The notes under the pieces were generated by a model. It saw only the letters and a program-made list of their open reading frames with translations, was not told the origin of the DNA and made no database searches. A stretch of 64,000 nucleotides of DNA. Origin: an uncultured Chromatiaceae bacterium. Lineage in GTDB: Bacteria; Pseudomonadota; Gammaproteobacteria; DRLM01. The stretch lies in assembly GCA_945787555.1 (NCBI GenBank), contig CALZJG010000065.1:1-64000 (forward strand), read 5' to 3'. Below, piece after piece: positions 19,130 to 27,713 of this stretch (position 1 is the first letter of the stretch; each line of letters starts with the position of its first letter). The position numbers were made by a program, and so were the translations under genes.

Positions 19130-20497
19130 TCAGTGAAATAAATTAGCAATGTCGTTGTATATTGCCACGACCATGAGCATCGCCAACAAGGCAACACCGA
19201 TGCGTTGACCCAGCATCTGCGCTTCATCGGATAACGGGCTACCCTTGAAGAACTCGATGGCATAAAAGAGCAAGTGCCCACCGTCCAACAACGGGATGGG
19301 CAATAGATTCAATACACCCAGACTGATGCTCACGATGGCAAGAAAGGTGAGGAAAGTCACTAAGCCGGCGCTGGCCGAATGACCGGCATACTTGGCGATA
19401 CTGATGGGGCCGCTGATATTGGACAACGACACCTCGCCAAAGACCATATTCACCAACATACGCAGAGTCAGTACCGACATGTCCCAAGTTTTCACCATCG
19501 CCACACCCACCGCTTGCACGGGCGAGTAACGCTGCACTGAACGAAATTCATCGGCGAAATCCTCCGGCACGGCCACCATCGCACCAATGTAGCCCACCAC
19601 CTCGTCGTTGTCCTCGCGCGATGTCGGGACCACCTGCATCACCAACAACTCATCACCGCGCTCAACTTCGACATCTATCGATTTTCCAGGACGCGCACGC
19701 ACATAAGCCACCCATTGTCCCCAGTCTTGCATCACCGTACCGTCGGCGCTCACGATGCGATCACCCGCGATGATGCCGGCGCTCGCCGCCGCACCGTCGC
19801 TAGCGACACTTTCAACCACGGCGGGAATACGCGGCCGCAAGGGCTCCAGACCCAGCGTCTCCAGGAGATTGCCGCCTTCCAATTCCTGCTGCACACCGCT
19901 CATATCGAGTGTCCGCTTACGCGCCTCGCCCGAGGCGTCCTCTACTGAAACGGACACGATCGCGTCCTCATTCAATGATTCGTCGAGCAACACCAGCACC
20001 ACATTCTGCCACGTCGCGGTGGGCTCCTCGTTCACCATTACGATCCTATCGCCTTGCTCGAAACCACCTTGCGCAGCCAGTGTATGCGGCGAAATCTCGC
20101 CGACGATGGGTTTCACCCCGGTAACACCAATCACGAAGATCAGCCAATAAGCTGCGATAGCCAATAGGAAATTGAATATCGGCCCCGCCGCGACGATTGC
20201 AACACGCGTACCCAACGATTGCACATTGAAGGCCCGATGGCGCTCGCGCGGATCGACCTCTGCTTCGCGCTCATCCAACATGCGCACATAGCCGCCTAGC
20301 GGTATAGCCGCGATGACATACTCGGTTTCGTCAGCGCCGCGCGTGGTCTTCCACAGCGGCCTGCCGAAACCGATGGAGAAACGCAGCACTTTCACACCCA
20401 GTTTGCGCGCCACCCAAAAATGGCCGTACTCGTGAAAGGCGATAAGCACTCCCAACGCCAGAATGAAGAAAAACACTGAAGATATAACCGTGATCAT
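19130..20497 (-). CDS. rseP: RIP metalloprotease RseP (site-2 protease)
   Basis: 455-aa inner membrane zinc protease. The active-site motif HEYGH is in [15 protein letters not shown] near residue 25 and the third zinc ligand is in [14 protein letters not shown] near residue 400. Between them are periplasmic PDZ domains ([39 protein letters not shown]). In relatives it cleaves the anti-sigma factor RseA during envelope stress and clears signal-peptide remnants. Its start overlaps the dxr stop by 4 nt. Confidence 0.97.
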   Translation of the reverse strand: MITVISSVFFFILALGVLIAFHEYGHFWVARKLGVKVLRFSIGFGRPLWKTTRGADETEYVIAAIPLGGYVRMLDEREAEVDPRERHRAFNVQSLGTRVAIVAAGPIFNFLLAIAAYWLIFVIGVTGVKPIVGEISPHTLAAQGGFEQGDRIVMVNEEPTATWQNVVLVLLDESLNEDAIVSVSVEDASGEARKRTLDMSGVQQELEGGNLLETLGLEPLRPRIPAVVESVASDGAAASAGIIAGDRIVSADGTVMQDWGQWVAYVRARPGKSIDVEVERGDELLVMQVVPTSREDNDEVVGYIGAMVAVPEDFADEFRSVQRYSPVQAVGVAMVKTWDMSVLTLRMLVNMVFGEVSLSNISGPISIAKYAGHSASAGLVTFLTFLAIVSISLGVLNLLPIPLLDGGHLLFYAIEFFKGSPLSDEAQMLGQRIGVALLAMLMVVAIYNDIANLFH

Positions 20498-21687
20498 AGC
20501 GATGTCCGCGTTTCCCGCGCCGCCACCAACTCAGCAGCCACTGCGCGCGCCTGTTCGTCCGCCTCCAGTATTACCGCCAACGATTCCGCCTCGCAGGCGG
20601 AAATCTCACTCAACGCCCCTTCAACCACCTCAGCGATGACGGTATACCCGATACGGCCCGCCAAAAAAGCCTGCACTGCCACTTCGTTGGCGGCGTTTAG
20701 AACAGCAGTCGCCGTACCACCACGCGCCAAAGCCTCATAGGCCAAGCGCAAGCAGGGAAACCGCGTTATATCCGGTGTCTCGAAATCCAGTCGCGCGACC
20801 TGCAATAAATCCAAGCGCGCCACCCCCGCCTCGATACGCTCCGGCCATGCCAACGCGCAAGCGATAGGAGTACGCATATCAGGGCTGCCCAATTGCGCGA
20901 GGATAGAGCCATCCACGTATTCCACTAGCGAGTGAATCACGCTTTGTGGATGCACCACTACTTGGATATGCTCAGGCGCGGCATCGAACAACCAACGCGC
21001 TTCGATAACTTCCAAACCTTTATTCATCATGGTGGCCGAATCCACCGAGATCTTGCGCCCCATCTCCCAATTGGGATGAGCGCAGGCTTGCGCCGGGGTC
21101 ACCGTGCGCAAACTTTCCAGCGCTGCGGTGCGAAACGGCCCCCCCGAGGCGGTGAGCAAGATGCGCCGCACACCGGCCCCTTCCAGGTCGCGCTCGCGAC
21201 CGATCGGCAGGCATTGGAAAATCGCATTGTGTTCACTGTCCACCGGCAGCAATTCGGCGTTATGACGCTGCACTTCTTCCATGAAAATGCGCCCCGACAT
21301 CACCAAGGCTTCCTTGTTGGCCAGCAGGATACGCTTGCCGGCGCGCACCGCCGCCAAGGTCGGCTGCAGACCGGCTGCCCCGACGATCGCCGCCATTACC
21401 ACGTGCACATCAGCATGCGCAGCGATATCCGCCAGGCCCTCCGCGCCGCTCAACACGTCGATGGCGCTGTCCACACTGCGCAAGCGCGCGCGTAATTGTT
21501 CCGCGGCAACGGCATCGGCCATTACCGCGTATTGTGGATGATGCACGTGACATTGTTCGACTAGGCGCGCCACGTCGGTGTTGCCCGACAAACCTACCAC
21601 GTGATAGCGGTCGCGATGACGTGCCAGCACATCGAGTGTGTTCACGCCAATGGAGCCGCTGGCGCCTAATACGGTCACACCCCTCAT
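20494..21687 (-). CDS. dxr: 1-deoxy-D-xylulose-5-phosphate reductoisomerase
   Basis: Dxr (IspC) converts DXP to MEP with NADPH, the first committed step of the MEP isoprenoid pathway; the product feeds UppS two genes upstream. The NADPH fold is at the start ([18 protein letters not shown]). The metal and substrate loop is [13 protein letters not shown], followed by LTASGGPFR and [19 protein letters not shown]. 397 aa is normal. It overlaps cdsA and rseP by 4 nt each. Gene order uppS-cdsA-dxr differs from E. coli (dxr-uppS-cdsA) but is common in other gammaproteobacteria. Confidence 0.97.
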   Translation of the reverse strand: MRGVTVLGASGSIGVNTLDVLARHRDRYHVVGLSGNTDVARLVEQCHVHHPQYAVMADAVAAEQLRARLRSVDSAIDVLSGAEGLADIAAHADVHVVMAAIVGAAGLQPTLAAVRAGKRILLANKEALVMSGRIFMEEVQRHNAELLPVDSEHNAIFQCLPIGRERDLEGAGVRRILLTASGGPFRTAALESLRTVTPAQACAHPNWEMGRKISVDSATMMNKGLEVIEARWLFDAAPEHIQVVVHPQSVIHSLVEYVDGSILAQLGSPDMRTPIACALAWPERIEAGVARLDLLQVARLDFETPDITRFPCLRLAYEALARGGTATAVLNAANEVAVQAFLAGRIGYTVIAEVVEGALSEISACEAESLAVILEADEQARAVAAELVAARETRTSL

Positions 21688-22502
21688 CGCGGCAAGCCCA
21701 GCAAGGTCAGACCGAGATAAAACACCGGCGCCGCGGCGGTGATGCTGTCGATGCGATCCAAGGCGCCACCGTGTCCGGGCAGAAAACGGCCGCTGTCCTT
21801 CAGGCCGGCCTCACGTTTAAACAGGCTTTCGAACAAATCTCCCACCACGGACATCGCCACAACCACGGCGCACAACGCGATAAAGGCCATTGTGCCAGCG
21901 ACGCTCATCCCCAATATCACGGCGCCCAACCACGCCGCCAACAGCGCAGCGACCATGCCGCCACTAACGCCTTCCCAGCTCTTGCCGGGACTGACACGCG
22001 GCGCGAGTTTACGCCGCCCGAAACGTCGCCCGGAAAAATAGGCGCCGCTGTCCGCCGCCCATACCAACACGAACACGAACAACACATAGGCCGGACCCGC
22101 CCCCCCGTGCAAGGCCACTAAGGACAGCCACGCTGGCCATAACACCAGTACACCGATCAAGATCCTGGCCCACGGATTACGCGGCACACTGTCCACACCG
22201 CGCTCATAACGCCGCACCCATTGCAGCGCCACTACCCACCCTATCACAGCCAGGGCGGCGACCGTAGGACTGAGAGCGAGCAAGCTCGGCGCCAGCATGA
22301 CACCGCCCAATGCGACTAGCATCACCAGCAAAAACACCGCGCGGTCACGTGGTACGAAAGCGGCCAGTCGCGTCCATTCCACGGCAGCGATCATGACCAC
22401 GATGGCCAGCAATAAGGCGAAATAGTGGCTAGGCAGACCCAGCACGCCCCACACAAACAAGGGGATCAGCACCGCGGCAGTGAGCAAGCGTTGTTTAAGC
22501 AC
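21684..22502 (-). CDS. cdsA: Phosphatidate cytidylyltransferase
   Basis: CdsA makes CDP-diacylglycerol from phosphatidate and CTP, the branch point for all membrane phospholipids. It is a multi-spanning membrane protein; the family signature is at the C-terminus ([13 protein letters not shown], then [19 protein letters not shown] and [14 protein letters not shown]). The start is GTG at 22502 ([15 protein letters not shown]): it gives 272 aa, the normal size, and overlaps the uppS end by 8 nt. The upstream ATG would add ~59 residues lying entirely within uppS. Confidence 0.95.
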   Translation of the reverse strand: MLKQRLLTAAVLIPLFVWGVLGLPSHYFALLLAIVVMIAAVEWTRLAAFVPRDRAVFLLVMLVALGGVMLAPSLLALSPTVAALAVIGWVVALQWVRRYERGVDSVPRNPWARILIGVLVLWPAWLSLVALHGGAGPAYVLFVFVLVWAADSGAYFSGRRFGRRKLAPRVSPGKSWEGVSGGMVAALLAAWLGAVILGMSVAGTMAFIALCAVVVAMSVVGDLFESLFKREAGLKDSGRFLPGHGGALDRIDSITAAAPVFYLGLTLLGLPR

Positions 22503-23256
22503 CTTTGGACTGCTCCACCTGTTCTCCAGTGCGGCCGAAGCGCCGTTGGCGGCGAGCGAACGAGGCGAGCGCGGCTTCGAAGGCAGCGGTGTCGAAATCG
22601 GGCCACAAAATTTCCGTGAAATAAAATTCTGTGTAGGCCAGGTGCCATAACAAGAAATTGCTGATGCGCTCCTCACCACCGGTGCGAATAAACAAATCCG
22701 GCTCGGGGATACCGTGCAGGGAGGTATATTCCTCGATGAGGTCAGAGGTGATATCGACGGCGCGTAGTTTCCCTGCTTCGATTTGTTCGCCGATGCAGCG
22801 GGCAGCCTGTGTGATGTCCCAGCGTCCGCCGTAGTTGGCGGCGACGATCAGGAGCAGACCGGTGCAATCGCGACACCCGGCCTCGGCGGCCGCGATTTCT
22901 TCCTGCAAGCGCGGCGTGAAGGCGCTGCGATCACCGATAATCTTGAGGCGAACGTTGTTATCCTTCAACCGGCGGGTTTCGCGTTGCAATGCGGCGAGGA
23001 AGAGCTCCATCAACAAGCTCACTTCCTTGGCCGGGCGACGCCAGTTCTCGCTGGAAAAGGCGAACAGGGTCAACGCCTCGATCCCTTTCTCGGCACAGAC
23101 GCGTACGGCTTGGCGCACCGTTTCCACACCGGCGCGGTGGCCGGCGATGCGCGGTAGGAAACGACGCTTGGCCCAACGCCCGTTGCCATCCATGATGATG
23201 GCCACATGTCGGGGCATGCCGTTTTCGGAGTTGTTATTCGATTTTTTGTGTGACAT
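22495..23256 (-). CDS. uppS: Di-trans,poly-cis-undecaprenyl diphosphate synthase
   Basis: UppS elongates farnesyl diphosphate to C55 undecaprenyl diphosphate, the lipid carrier for peptidoglycan and O-antigen. Conserved blocks: HVAIIMDGNGRWAKRR with the catalytic Asp, GHRAGVETVR, LFAFSSENWRRP, and the C-terminal PDLFIRTGGEERISNFLLW. 253 aa is normal. The N-terminal 12 residues are Lys/Asn/Ser-rich and not conserved. It is preceded by a 108-nt gap containing inverted repeats. Confidence 0.97.
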   Translation of the reverse strand: MSHKKSNNNSENGMPRHVAIIMDGNGRWAKRRFLPRIAGHRAGVETVRQAVRVCAEKGIEALTLFAFSSENWRRPAKEVSLLMELFLAALQRETRRLKDNNVRLKIIGDRSAFTPRLQEEIAAAEAGCRDCTGLLLIVAANYGGRWDITQAARCIGEQIEAGKLRAVDITSDLIEEYTSLHGIPEPDLFIRTGGEERISNFLLWHLAYTEFYFTEILWPDFDTAAFEAALASFARRQRRFGRTGEQVEQSKGA

Positions 23257-23299
23257 GGCTTGCGAGGATGAATTGCCAATCTGTGGCGTGATTACCTCC

Positions 23300-23368
23300 A
23301 GGCCCTGCGGGCCTGTGACACGGGCGGTACACCCAATGGCGCTCGACCGCCCGAGGGGCGCCCGTCAC
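23300..23368. repeat. Nested inverted repeats in the frr-uppS gap
   Basis: AGGCCC-TGC-GGGCCT (23300-23314) is a perfect 6-bp hairpin. Directly next to it GTGACACGGGCG (23315-23326) pairs with CGCCCGTCAC (23359-23368), apart from a 2-nt bulge, and GGGCGGT/ACCGCCC forms an inner arm. The outer arm overlaps the frr stop codon. It may be an extragenic palindrome or an mRNA processing/attenuation structure between frr and uppS. Confidence 0.4.
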
Positions 23369-23922
23369 ACCTCCATCAATTCGGCTTCCTTGGCGACCAG
23401 CAGCTTGTCCACTTCGGCCACGTATTTGTCCGTGAGCTTTTGGATTTCATCCTGCGCACGACGTTCGTCATCCTCGCTGATGGCCTTATCCTTCAACAGC
23501 TTTTTCAGCTCATTGTTGGCATCGCGGCGGATGTTACGAATCGACACCCGGGCACCTTCGGTCTCGTTGCGCACCACCTTGGCCAGATCACGGCGGCGCT
23601 CCTCGGTGAGCGACGGCAACACGATGCGTATCACCGTGCCCGAGGTGGACGGATTGAGACCAAGGTCGGATGTCATTATGGCTTTCTCTATCACTTGCAC
23701 CATGGATTTTTCCCACGGCGTCACCGTGAGCGAACGCGCATCTGCCACAGTGACATTGGCCACCTGACTCAATGGGACGGCGCTACCGTAGTAATCCACG
23801 GTGATATGATCCAACAAGCTGGTATGCGCGCGACCGGTGCGGATCTTGGCAAATTCATCCTTGAGCGCCGTAATGCTCTTTTGCATCCTGGTTTCAGCTT
23901 GGTTTTTCAAATCGTTGATCAT
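23365..23922 (-). CDS. frr: Ribosome recycling factor
   Basis: RRF with EF-G splits post-termination ribosomes. 185 aa as expected. Motifs: [20 protein letters not shown], the [11 protein letters not shown] hinge region, [14 protein letters not shown] and the C-terminal helix [21 protein letters not shown]. The start overlaps the pyrH stop by 4 nt (ATGA). The pyrH-frr pair is conserved in bacteria. Confidence 0.97.
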   Translation of the reverse strand: MINDLKNQAETRMQKSITALKDEFAKIRTGRAHTSLLDHITVDYYGSAVPLSQVANVTVADARSLTVTPWEKSMVQVIEKAIMTSDLGLNPSTSGTVIRIVLPSLTEERRRDLAKVVRNETEGARVSIRNIRRDANNELKKLLKDKAISEDDERRAQDEIQKLTDKYVAEVDKLLVAKEAELMEV

Positions 23923-24644
23923 GCGCCCTTCCCCCGGTTCACTAAGGTGCCCTCGTCCGCGCCGTAAATGATTCTACGTAACGCACCCGGCTGCATCACA
24001 TTGAATACGCGCAGTGGGATATTGTAGTCACGACACAAGACAATGGCGGTGGCATCCATCACCATTAGTTTGCGGCTCAGCGCCTCGTCATAGGTGAGTG
24101 TGGTGTAGCGCTCCGCCGTCGGATCCTTGAGCGGGTCGGCGGTGTACACACCGTCCACCTTGGTGCCTTTGAGCATCAGCTCGGCATTGATTTCGATCGC
24201 CCGCAAGCTGGCCGCCGAATCGGTGGTAAAGAAGGGATTTCCGGTGCCGGCGGCAAAGATCACCACTCGCCCTTTCTCCAAATGACGCACCGCGCGGCGG
24301 CGGATATAGTCTTCGCAGATCTGATTGACCTTAATGGCGGACATCACGCGCGCACGCGCGCCACGCGACTCTAGGGCGTCCTGCATGGCCAGCGCGTTCA
24401 TGATAGTAGCAAGCATGCCCATGTGATCGGCGGTGACGCGCTCCATGCCCGCGGCCGCCAGACCGGCGCCACGAAAAATATTACCACCGCCGATCACGAC
24501 ACCCACTTGAACGCCGGCTTCGGCCAATTCGCATAGCTCAGAGGCGATGCGTCCGACCACCTCCGGGCTGATGGAGTTATCCCGACCTTCGCCCATCAGC
24601 GCTTCGCCGCTGAGTTTGAGGAGGATGCGTTTATATTGAGGCAT
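23919..24644 (-). CDS. pyrH: Uridylate kinase
   Basis: PyrH phosphorylates UMP to UDP and is an allosteric hexamer in the cytosol. Motifs: [45 protein letters not shown] and [19 protein letters not shown] 24644 ([11 protein letters not shown]) is preceded by AAGGA at 4-5 nt and gives 241 aa, the normal size; a GTG 18 nt upstream is possible but less likely. Lies 21 nt after tsf. Confidence 0.97.
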   Translation of the reverse strand: MPQYKRILLKLSGEALMGEGRDNSISPEVVGRIASELCELAEAGVQVGVVIGGGNIFRGAGLAAAGMERVTADHMGMLATIMNALAMQDALESRGARARVMSAIKVNQICEDYIRRRAVRHLEKGRVVIFAAGTGNPFFTTDSAASLRAIEINAELMLKGTKVDGVYTADPLKDPTAERYTTLTYDEALSRKLMVMDATAIVLCRDYNIPLRVFNVMQPGALRRIIYGADEGTLVNRGKGA

Positions 24645-24665
24645 GACGTCCTTGCCCGACACCGA

Positions 24666-25544
24666 TCAGCCCCCGCGCACCTGCGCCATGACTTCTTCAG
24701 CGAAATTATCTGTTTTCTTCTCGATCCCCTCACCCACTTCGTAACGTACAAAACGGGTAACCTTGGCGCTCTGCGACTTGAGCAATTGCTCCACGGTTTG
24801 ATCCGGGTTCTTGACGAAGGGTTGGCCTAGCAAAGTCACTTCACGCATGTATTTGTTGACGCGACCGGCCACCATTTTGTCGACGATCTCGGCGGGCTTA
24901 CCGCTCTCGGCGGCTTGCGCCTTATAGATTTCACGCTCCTTCTCCACCACATCGGCGGGTACTTCACTGGCATCCAACGCCATCGGCTTACTCGCAGCGA
25001 CATGCATGGCGACATCCTTGGCCAATTCTTCGTTGCCGCCTTCTAGCGCCACCAACACACCGATTCGGGTACCGTGCAGATAGCTGCCCACTACGCCGGC
25101 GGACTCCACCACGGCGTAACGACGCACGCTGATGTTCTCACCGAGCTTGGCAATCATGGCGCGACGTACTTCGTCCACGCTACCCGCACCTCCCAGCGAC
25201 AAAGCTTCCAACGCCGTGACGTCAGCGGGAGCATTGGCGAGCACCGCCTTGGCGACTTGGTCGGCGAAGGCGACGAAATCGTCGCCCTTGGCGACAAAAT
25301 CGGTTTCGCAATTCACTTCCGCCAATACGCCACGCTTGCCGTCACCGCTAACGGCTAATGCGATGCGACCCTCGGCGGCGACGCGCCCGGCTTTCTTGTC
25401 AGCCTTGGCCAAACCGCTCTTGCGCATCATTTCCACGGCGGCCTCGATGTCACCGTTGGTTTCAGTCAAGGCCTTCTTGCATTCCATCATGCCCGAGCCG
25501 GTGCGCTCGCGCAGTTCTTTCACCATGGCGGCTGAAATAGTCAT
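24666..25544 (-). CDS. tsf: Elongation factor Ts
   Basis: EF-Ts is the nucleotide exchange factor for EF-Tu. 292 aa. N-terminal UBA-like domain ([19 protein letters not shown]), the core signature [19 protein letters not shown], and C-terminal coiled-coil [13 protein letters not shown]. It follows rpsB after a 115-nt gap that can fold into a hairpin. Confidence 0.97.
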   Translation of the reverse strand: MTISAAMVKELRERTGSGMMECKKALTETNGDIEAAVEMMRKSGLAKADKKAGRVAAEGRIALAVSGDGKRGVLAEVNCETDFVAKGDDFVAFADQVAKAVLANAPADVTALEALSLGGAGSVDEVRRAMIAKLGENISVRRYAVVESAGVVGSYLHGTRIGVLVALEGGNEELAKDVAMHVAASKPMALDASEVPADVVEKEREIYKAQAAESGKPAEIVDKMVAGRVNKYMREVTLLGQPFVKNPDQTVEQLLKSQSAKVTRFVRYEVGEGIEKKTDNFAEEVMAQVRGG

Positions 25545-25564
25545 GTTCGTTTCCCTCTAAATAC

Positions 25565-25603
25565 GGCACGCATAATTAATGCAAAATCAAATGTAGGCGT
25601 GCC
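25565..25603 (-). promoter_or_regulatory. Possible attenuator hairpin between rpsB and tsf
   Basis: GGCACGC (25565-25571) and GCGTGCC (25597-25603) form a perfect 7-bp stem closing an AT-rich 25-nt loop in the rpsB-tsf gap. E. coli also has a partial transcription stop between these genes. There is no adjoining T-run on the transcribed strand, so function is uncertain. Confidence 0.3.
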
Positions 25604-25659
25604 CGCCGGATATCAAACCGCGGTCAACCGGACGGGCAGCGCTCGGCGCAAGGACGCGA

Positions 25660-26535
25660 TCAAGCCGACGCGTCGTTCTCGCTCGCCTCGGTCACAGCCG
25701 CCGCCTCGGTCACAGCCGCCGCCTCGGTCACAACCGCCGCTTTGGGTGCGGCCGCTTTCTTGATGGTCGTCTTGGGCGCAGGTTTGCCCTCTGTCACCGG
25801 CGCGACCCCTTCATCCATCTCGACGAATTCGTCGCCGGGACCCGCTTGCAGAGACGCCGCATGACCGTCGACCACCGCGTCCGCCACCCCGCGCACGTAC
25901 AATTGGATGGCGCGTACCGCATCATCGTTACCGGGGATCACATAGTCGATACCATCCGGGCTGTTATTGGTGTCGACGACGCCGATCACCGGTATGCCCA
26001 GCTTGCGGGCCTCCGCGACAGCGATTTTCTCATGCCCCACATCGATGACAAACATCGCGTCGGGTAAACCGCTCATATCTTTGATGCCGCCCAGGCTCTT
26101 TTCGAGCTTATCCATTTCCCGCCTCAGGCCCAACGCTTCCTTCTTGCTGAAGCGAACGAGAGTACCGTCCTGCTCCATCGCTTCGAGCTCTTTCAGTCGT
26201 TTGATGGATTGGCGGATGGTCTTGTAGTTGGTCAACATGCCCCCCAGCCAACGTTGGCTGACATAGGGCATCCCGCTACGCTGGGCTTCCTGCTGCACCG
26301 CTTGTTGCGCGGCGCGCTTGGTACCCACCATCAGGATGGAGCCCTTTCTGGAGGCCAGACTGCTGATGAAGTTCAGTGCTTCCTCATACAGTGGCAGACT
26401 CTTTTCCAGATTGATGATATGAATCTTGTTGCGGTCCCCGAAGATATAGGGGGCCATTTTGGGATGCCAATAACGGGTCTGGTGACCAAAGTGGACACCG
26501 GCCTCCAGCATTTGACGCATGGAAACATTAGCCAT
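25660..26535 (-). CDS. rpsB: 30S ribosomal protein S2 with repeat-containing C-terminal tail
   Basis: S2 binds the 30S platform near S1. The core is typical: [74 protein letters not shown] 26535 is preceded by AGGAG at 7 nt; the upstream ATG adds 13 unsupported residues. The protein is 291 aa, about 50 longer than E. coli S2, because of a tail rich in Lys/Ala/Pro ([18 protein letters not shown]) ending in three VTEAAA hexapeptides. Such tails occur in some proteobacterial S2 proteins and are not part of the conserved fold. Confidence 0.97.
   Translation of the reverse strand: MANVSMRQMLEAGVHFGHQTRYWHPKMAPYIFGDRNKIHIINLEKSLPLYEEALNFISSLASRKGSILMVGTKRAAQQAVQQEAQRSGMPYVSQRWLGGMLTNYKTIRQSIKRLKELEAMEQDGTLVRFSKKEALGLRREMDKLEKSLGGIKDMSGLPDAMFVIDVGHEKIAVAEARKLGIPVIGVVDTNNSPDGIDYVIPGNDDAVRAIQLYVRGVADAVVDGHAASLQAGPGDEFVEMDEGVAPVTEGKPAPKTTIKKAAAPKAAVVTEAAAVTEAAAVTEASENDASA
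25685..25738 (-). repeat. 3 x 18-bp tandem repeat in the rpsB 3' end
   Basis: Three head-to-tail 18-bp units at 25685-25702, 25703-25720 and 25721-25738. The first two are identical; the third has one change (cacagcc to cacaacc). They encode in-frame Ala-Val-Thr-Glu-Ala-Ala hexapeptides in the S2 tail, so copy number can vary without breaking the frame. Confidence 0.9.
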
Positions 26536-26675
26536 AGTAATACTCCTGTTGGGTTGAGCCTCCACGCCTCCCACGGACCAACCCCCTTAAGGGGGCACCC
26601 AGGCCCATGTGCCGATGCGTGTGAGAGTTAGGCGCCCACTGCGGGCACCGAGTAACGGGACGGACCATCCGACCC
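26536..26675 (-). promoter_or_regulatory. rpsB 5' leader, likely structured (t44/tff-like position)
   Basis: A ~140-nt leader lies between the rpsB promoter and the S2 start. It holds a perfect palindrome CCCCCTTAAGGGGG (26582-26595) and other GC-rich arms. In E. coli the rpsB leader, known as t44/tff RNA, lies at this same place between map and rpsB and is linked to feedback control by S2. Location and structure suggest the same here; I did not fold it by computation. Confidence 0.5.
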
Positions 26676-26682
26676 GGCGCGC

Positions 26683-26711
26683 TTTATACCATATACGCCC
26701 CCCAGTCTCAA
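26683..26711 (-). promoter_or_regulatory. Sigma70 promoter of rpsB
   Basis: On the minus strand TTGAGA (26706-26711), a 17-nt spacer and TATAAA (26683-26688) form a near-consensus sigma70 promoter. The sequence just downstream is GCGCGCC, a GC-rich discriminator as found in stringently controlled ribosomal promoters. It is about 150 nt upstream of the S2 start. Confidence 0.75.
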
Positions 26712-26920
26712 TCATGGATCCCTTAACCACGGGGTGGTAATGCTAAATTTTACAAGCGCTTTCGCTGGGATGAGGAGACCACTCAGGAGTGTCGCCAGGC
26801 CAAGATGGGGGCGTCGCTGGCACCTAGGCCACCCTCCCGGTAAGATGGCCAACCGATTTCCTACTGTTGCACAGCACTACTAACCCCGGTCCCAACCCCA
26901 GTGAGGATGCATTAGCGACC

Positions 26921-27688
26921 ATGACAGTCTCCATCAAGACCCCGGAAGAGATAGAAAAAATGCGCCTGGCCGGCCGCTTGGCCGCGGAGGTACTGGATAT
27001 GATCGCGCCTCATGTACTACCCGGCGTGAGCACCGAAGAGCTGAATCGCATCTGTCACGACTACATCGTCAATGTCCAGCAGGCCATCCCCGCGCCGCTC
27101 AATTACCATGGCTTTCCCAAGTCCATCTGCACCTCGGTCAACCATCAAGTCTGCCACGGCATTCCCGGCAAAAAAGTGTTGAAAAACGGCGACATCGTTA
27201 ACATTGATATCACGGTCATCAAGGACGGCTATCATGGCGACACCAGCCGCATGTTTTTCGTCGGCGAATCCTCGCTAATCGCCAAGCGGCTGGTGCAAAC
27301 GGCCTATGAGGCTATGTGTACCGGTATCACCATGGTGAAACCGGGCGTGCGCCTGGGTGACATCGGCCACGCCATCCAACGCCATGCCGAGGCGCAAAAC
27401 TTCTCGGTAGTGCGTGAATACTGCGGCCATGGCATCGGGCGCAATTTCCACGAGGAGCCGCAGGTACTCCACTATGGCAAGCCCGACACCGGCCTGATAT
27501 TACAAGCGGGCATGACCTTCACGATCGAACCCATGATCAATGCCGGCAAACGCCACGTCAAACTCATGCCTGACAATTGGACCGTGGTCACCAAAGATCA
27601 CGGCCTGTCCGCACAGTGGGAACACACACTATTGGTAACGGAAACAGGCGTGGACGTGCTGACGCTGAGCACTGGGTCTACACTGTAA
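26921..27688 (+). CDS. map: Methionine aminopeptidase, type I
   Basis: Map removes the initiator Met from nascent proteins. All metal ligands are present: Asp in VNIDITVIKDGYHGDTS (two), His in YCGHGIGRNFHEEP, Glu in FTIEPMIN and Glu in AQWEHTLLVT. I use ATG 26921 (MTVSIKTPEEIEKMR), the family start, giving 255 aa; an ATG at 26867 would add 18 residues with no similarity. Divergent from rpsB and 25 nt upstream of glnD, as in E. coli. Confidence 0.96.
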   Translation: MTVSIKTPEEIEKMRLAGRLAAEVLDMIAPHVLPGVSTEELNRICHDYIVNVQQAIPAPLNYHGFPKSICTSVNHQVCHGIPGKKVLKNGDIVNIDITVIKDGYHGDTSRMFFVGESSLIAKRLVQTAYEAMCTGITMVKPGVRLGDIGHAIQRHAEAQNFSVVREYCGHGIGRNFHEEPQVLHYGKPDTGLILQAGMTFTIEPMINAGKRHVKLMPDNWTVVTKDHGLSAQWEHTLLVTETGVDVLTLSTGSTL

Positions 27689-27713
27689 CAACAGACGCAG
27701 AAAGTCACGCCGT

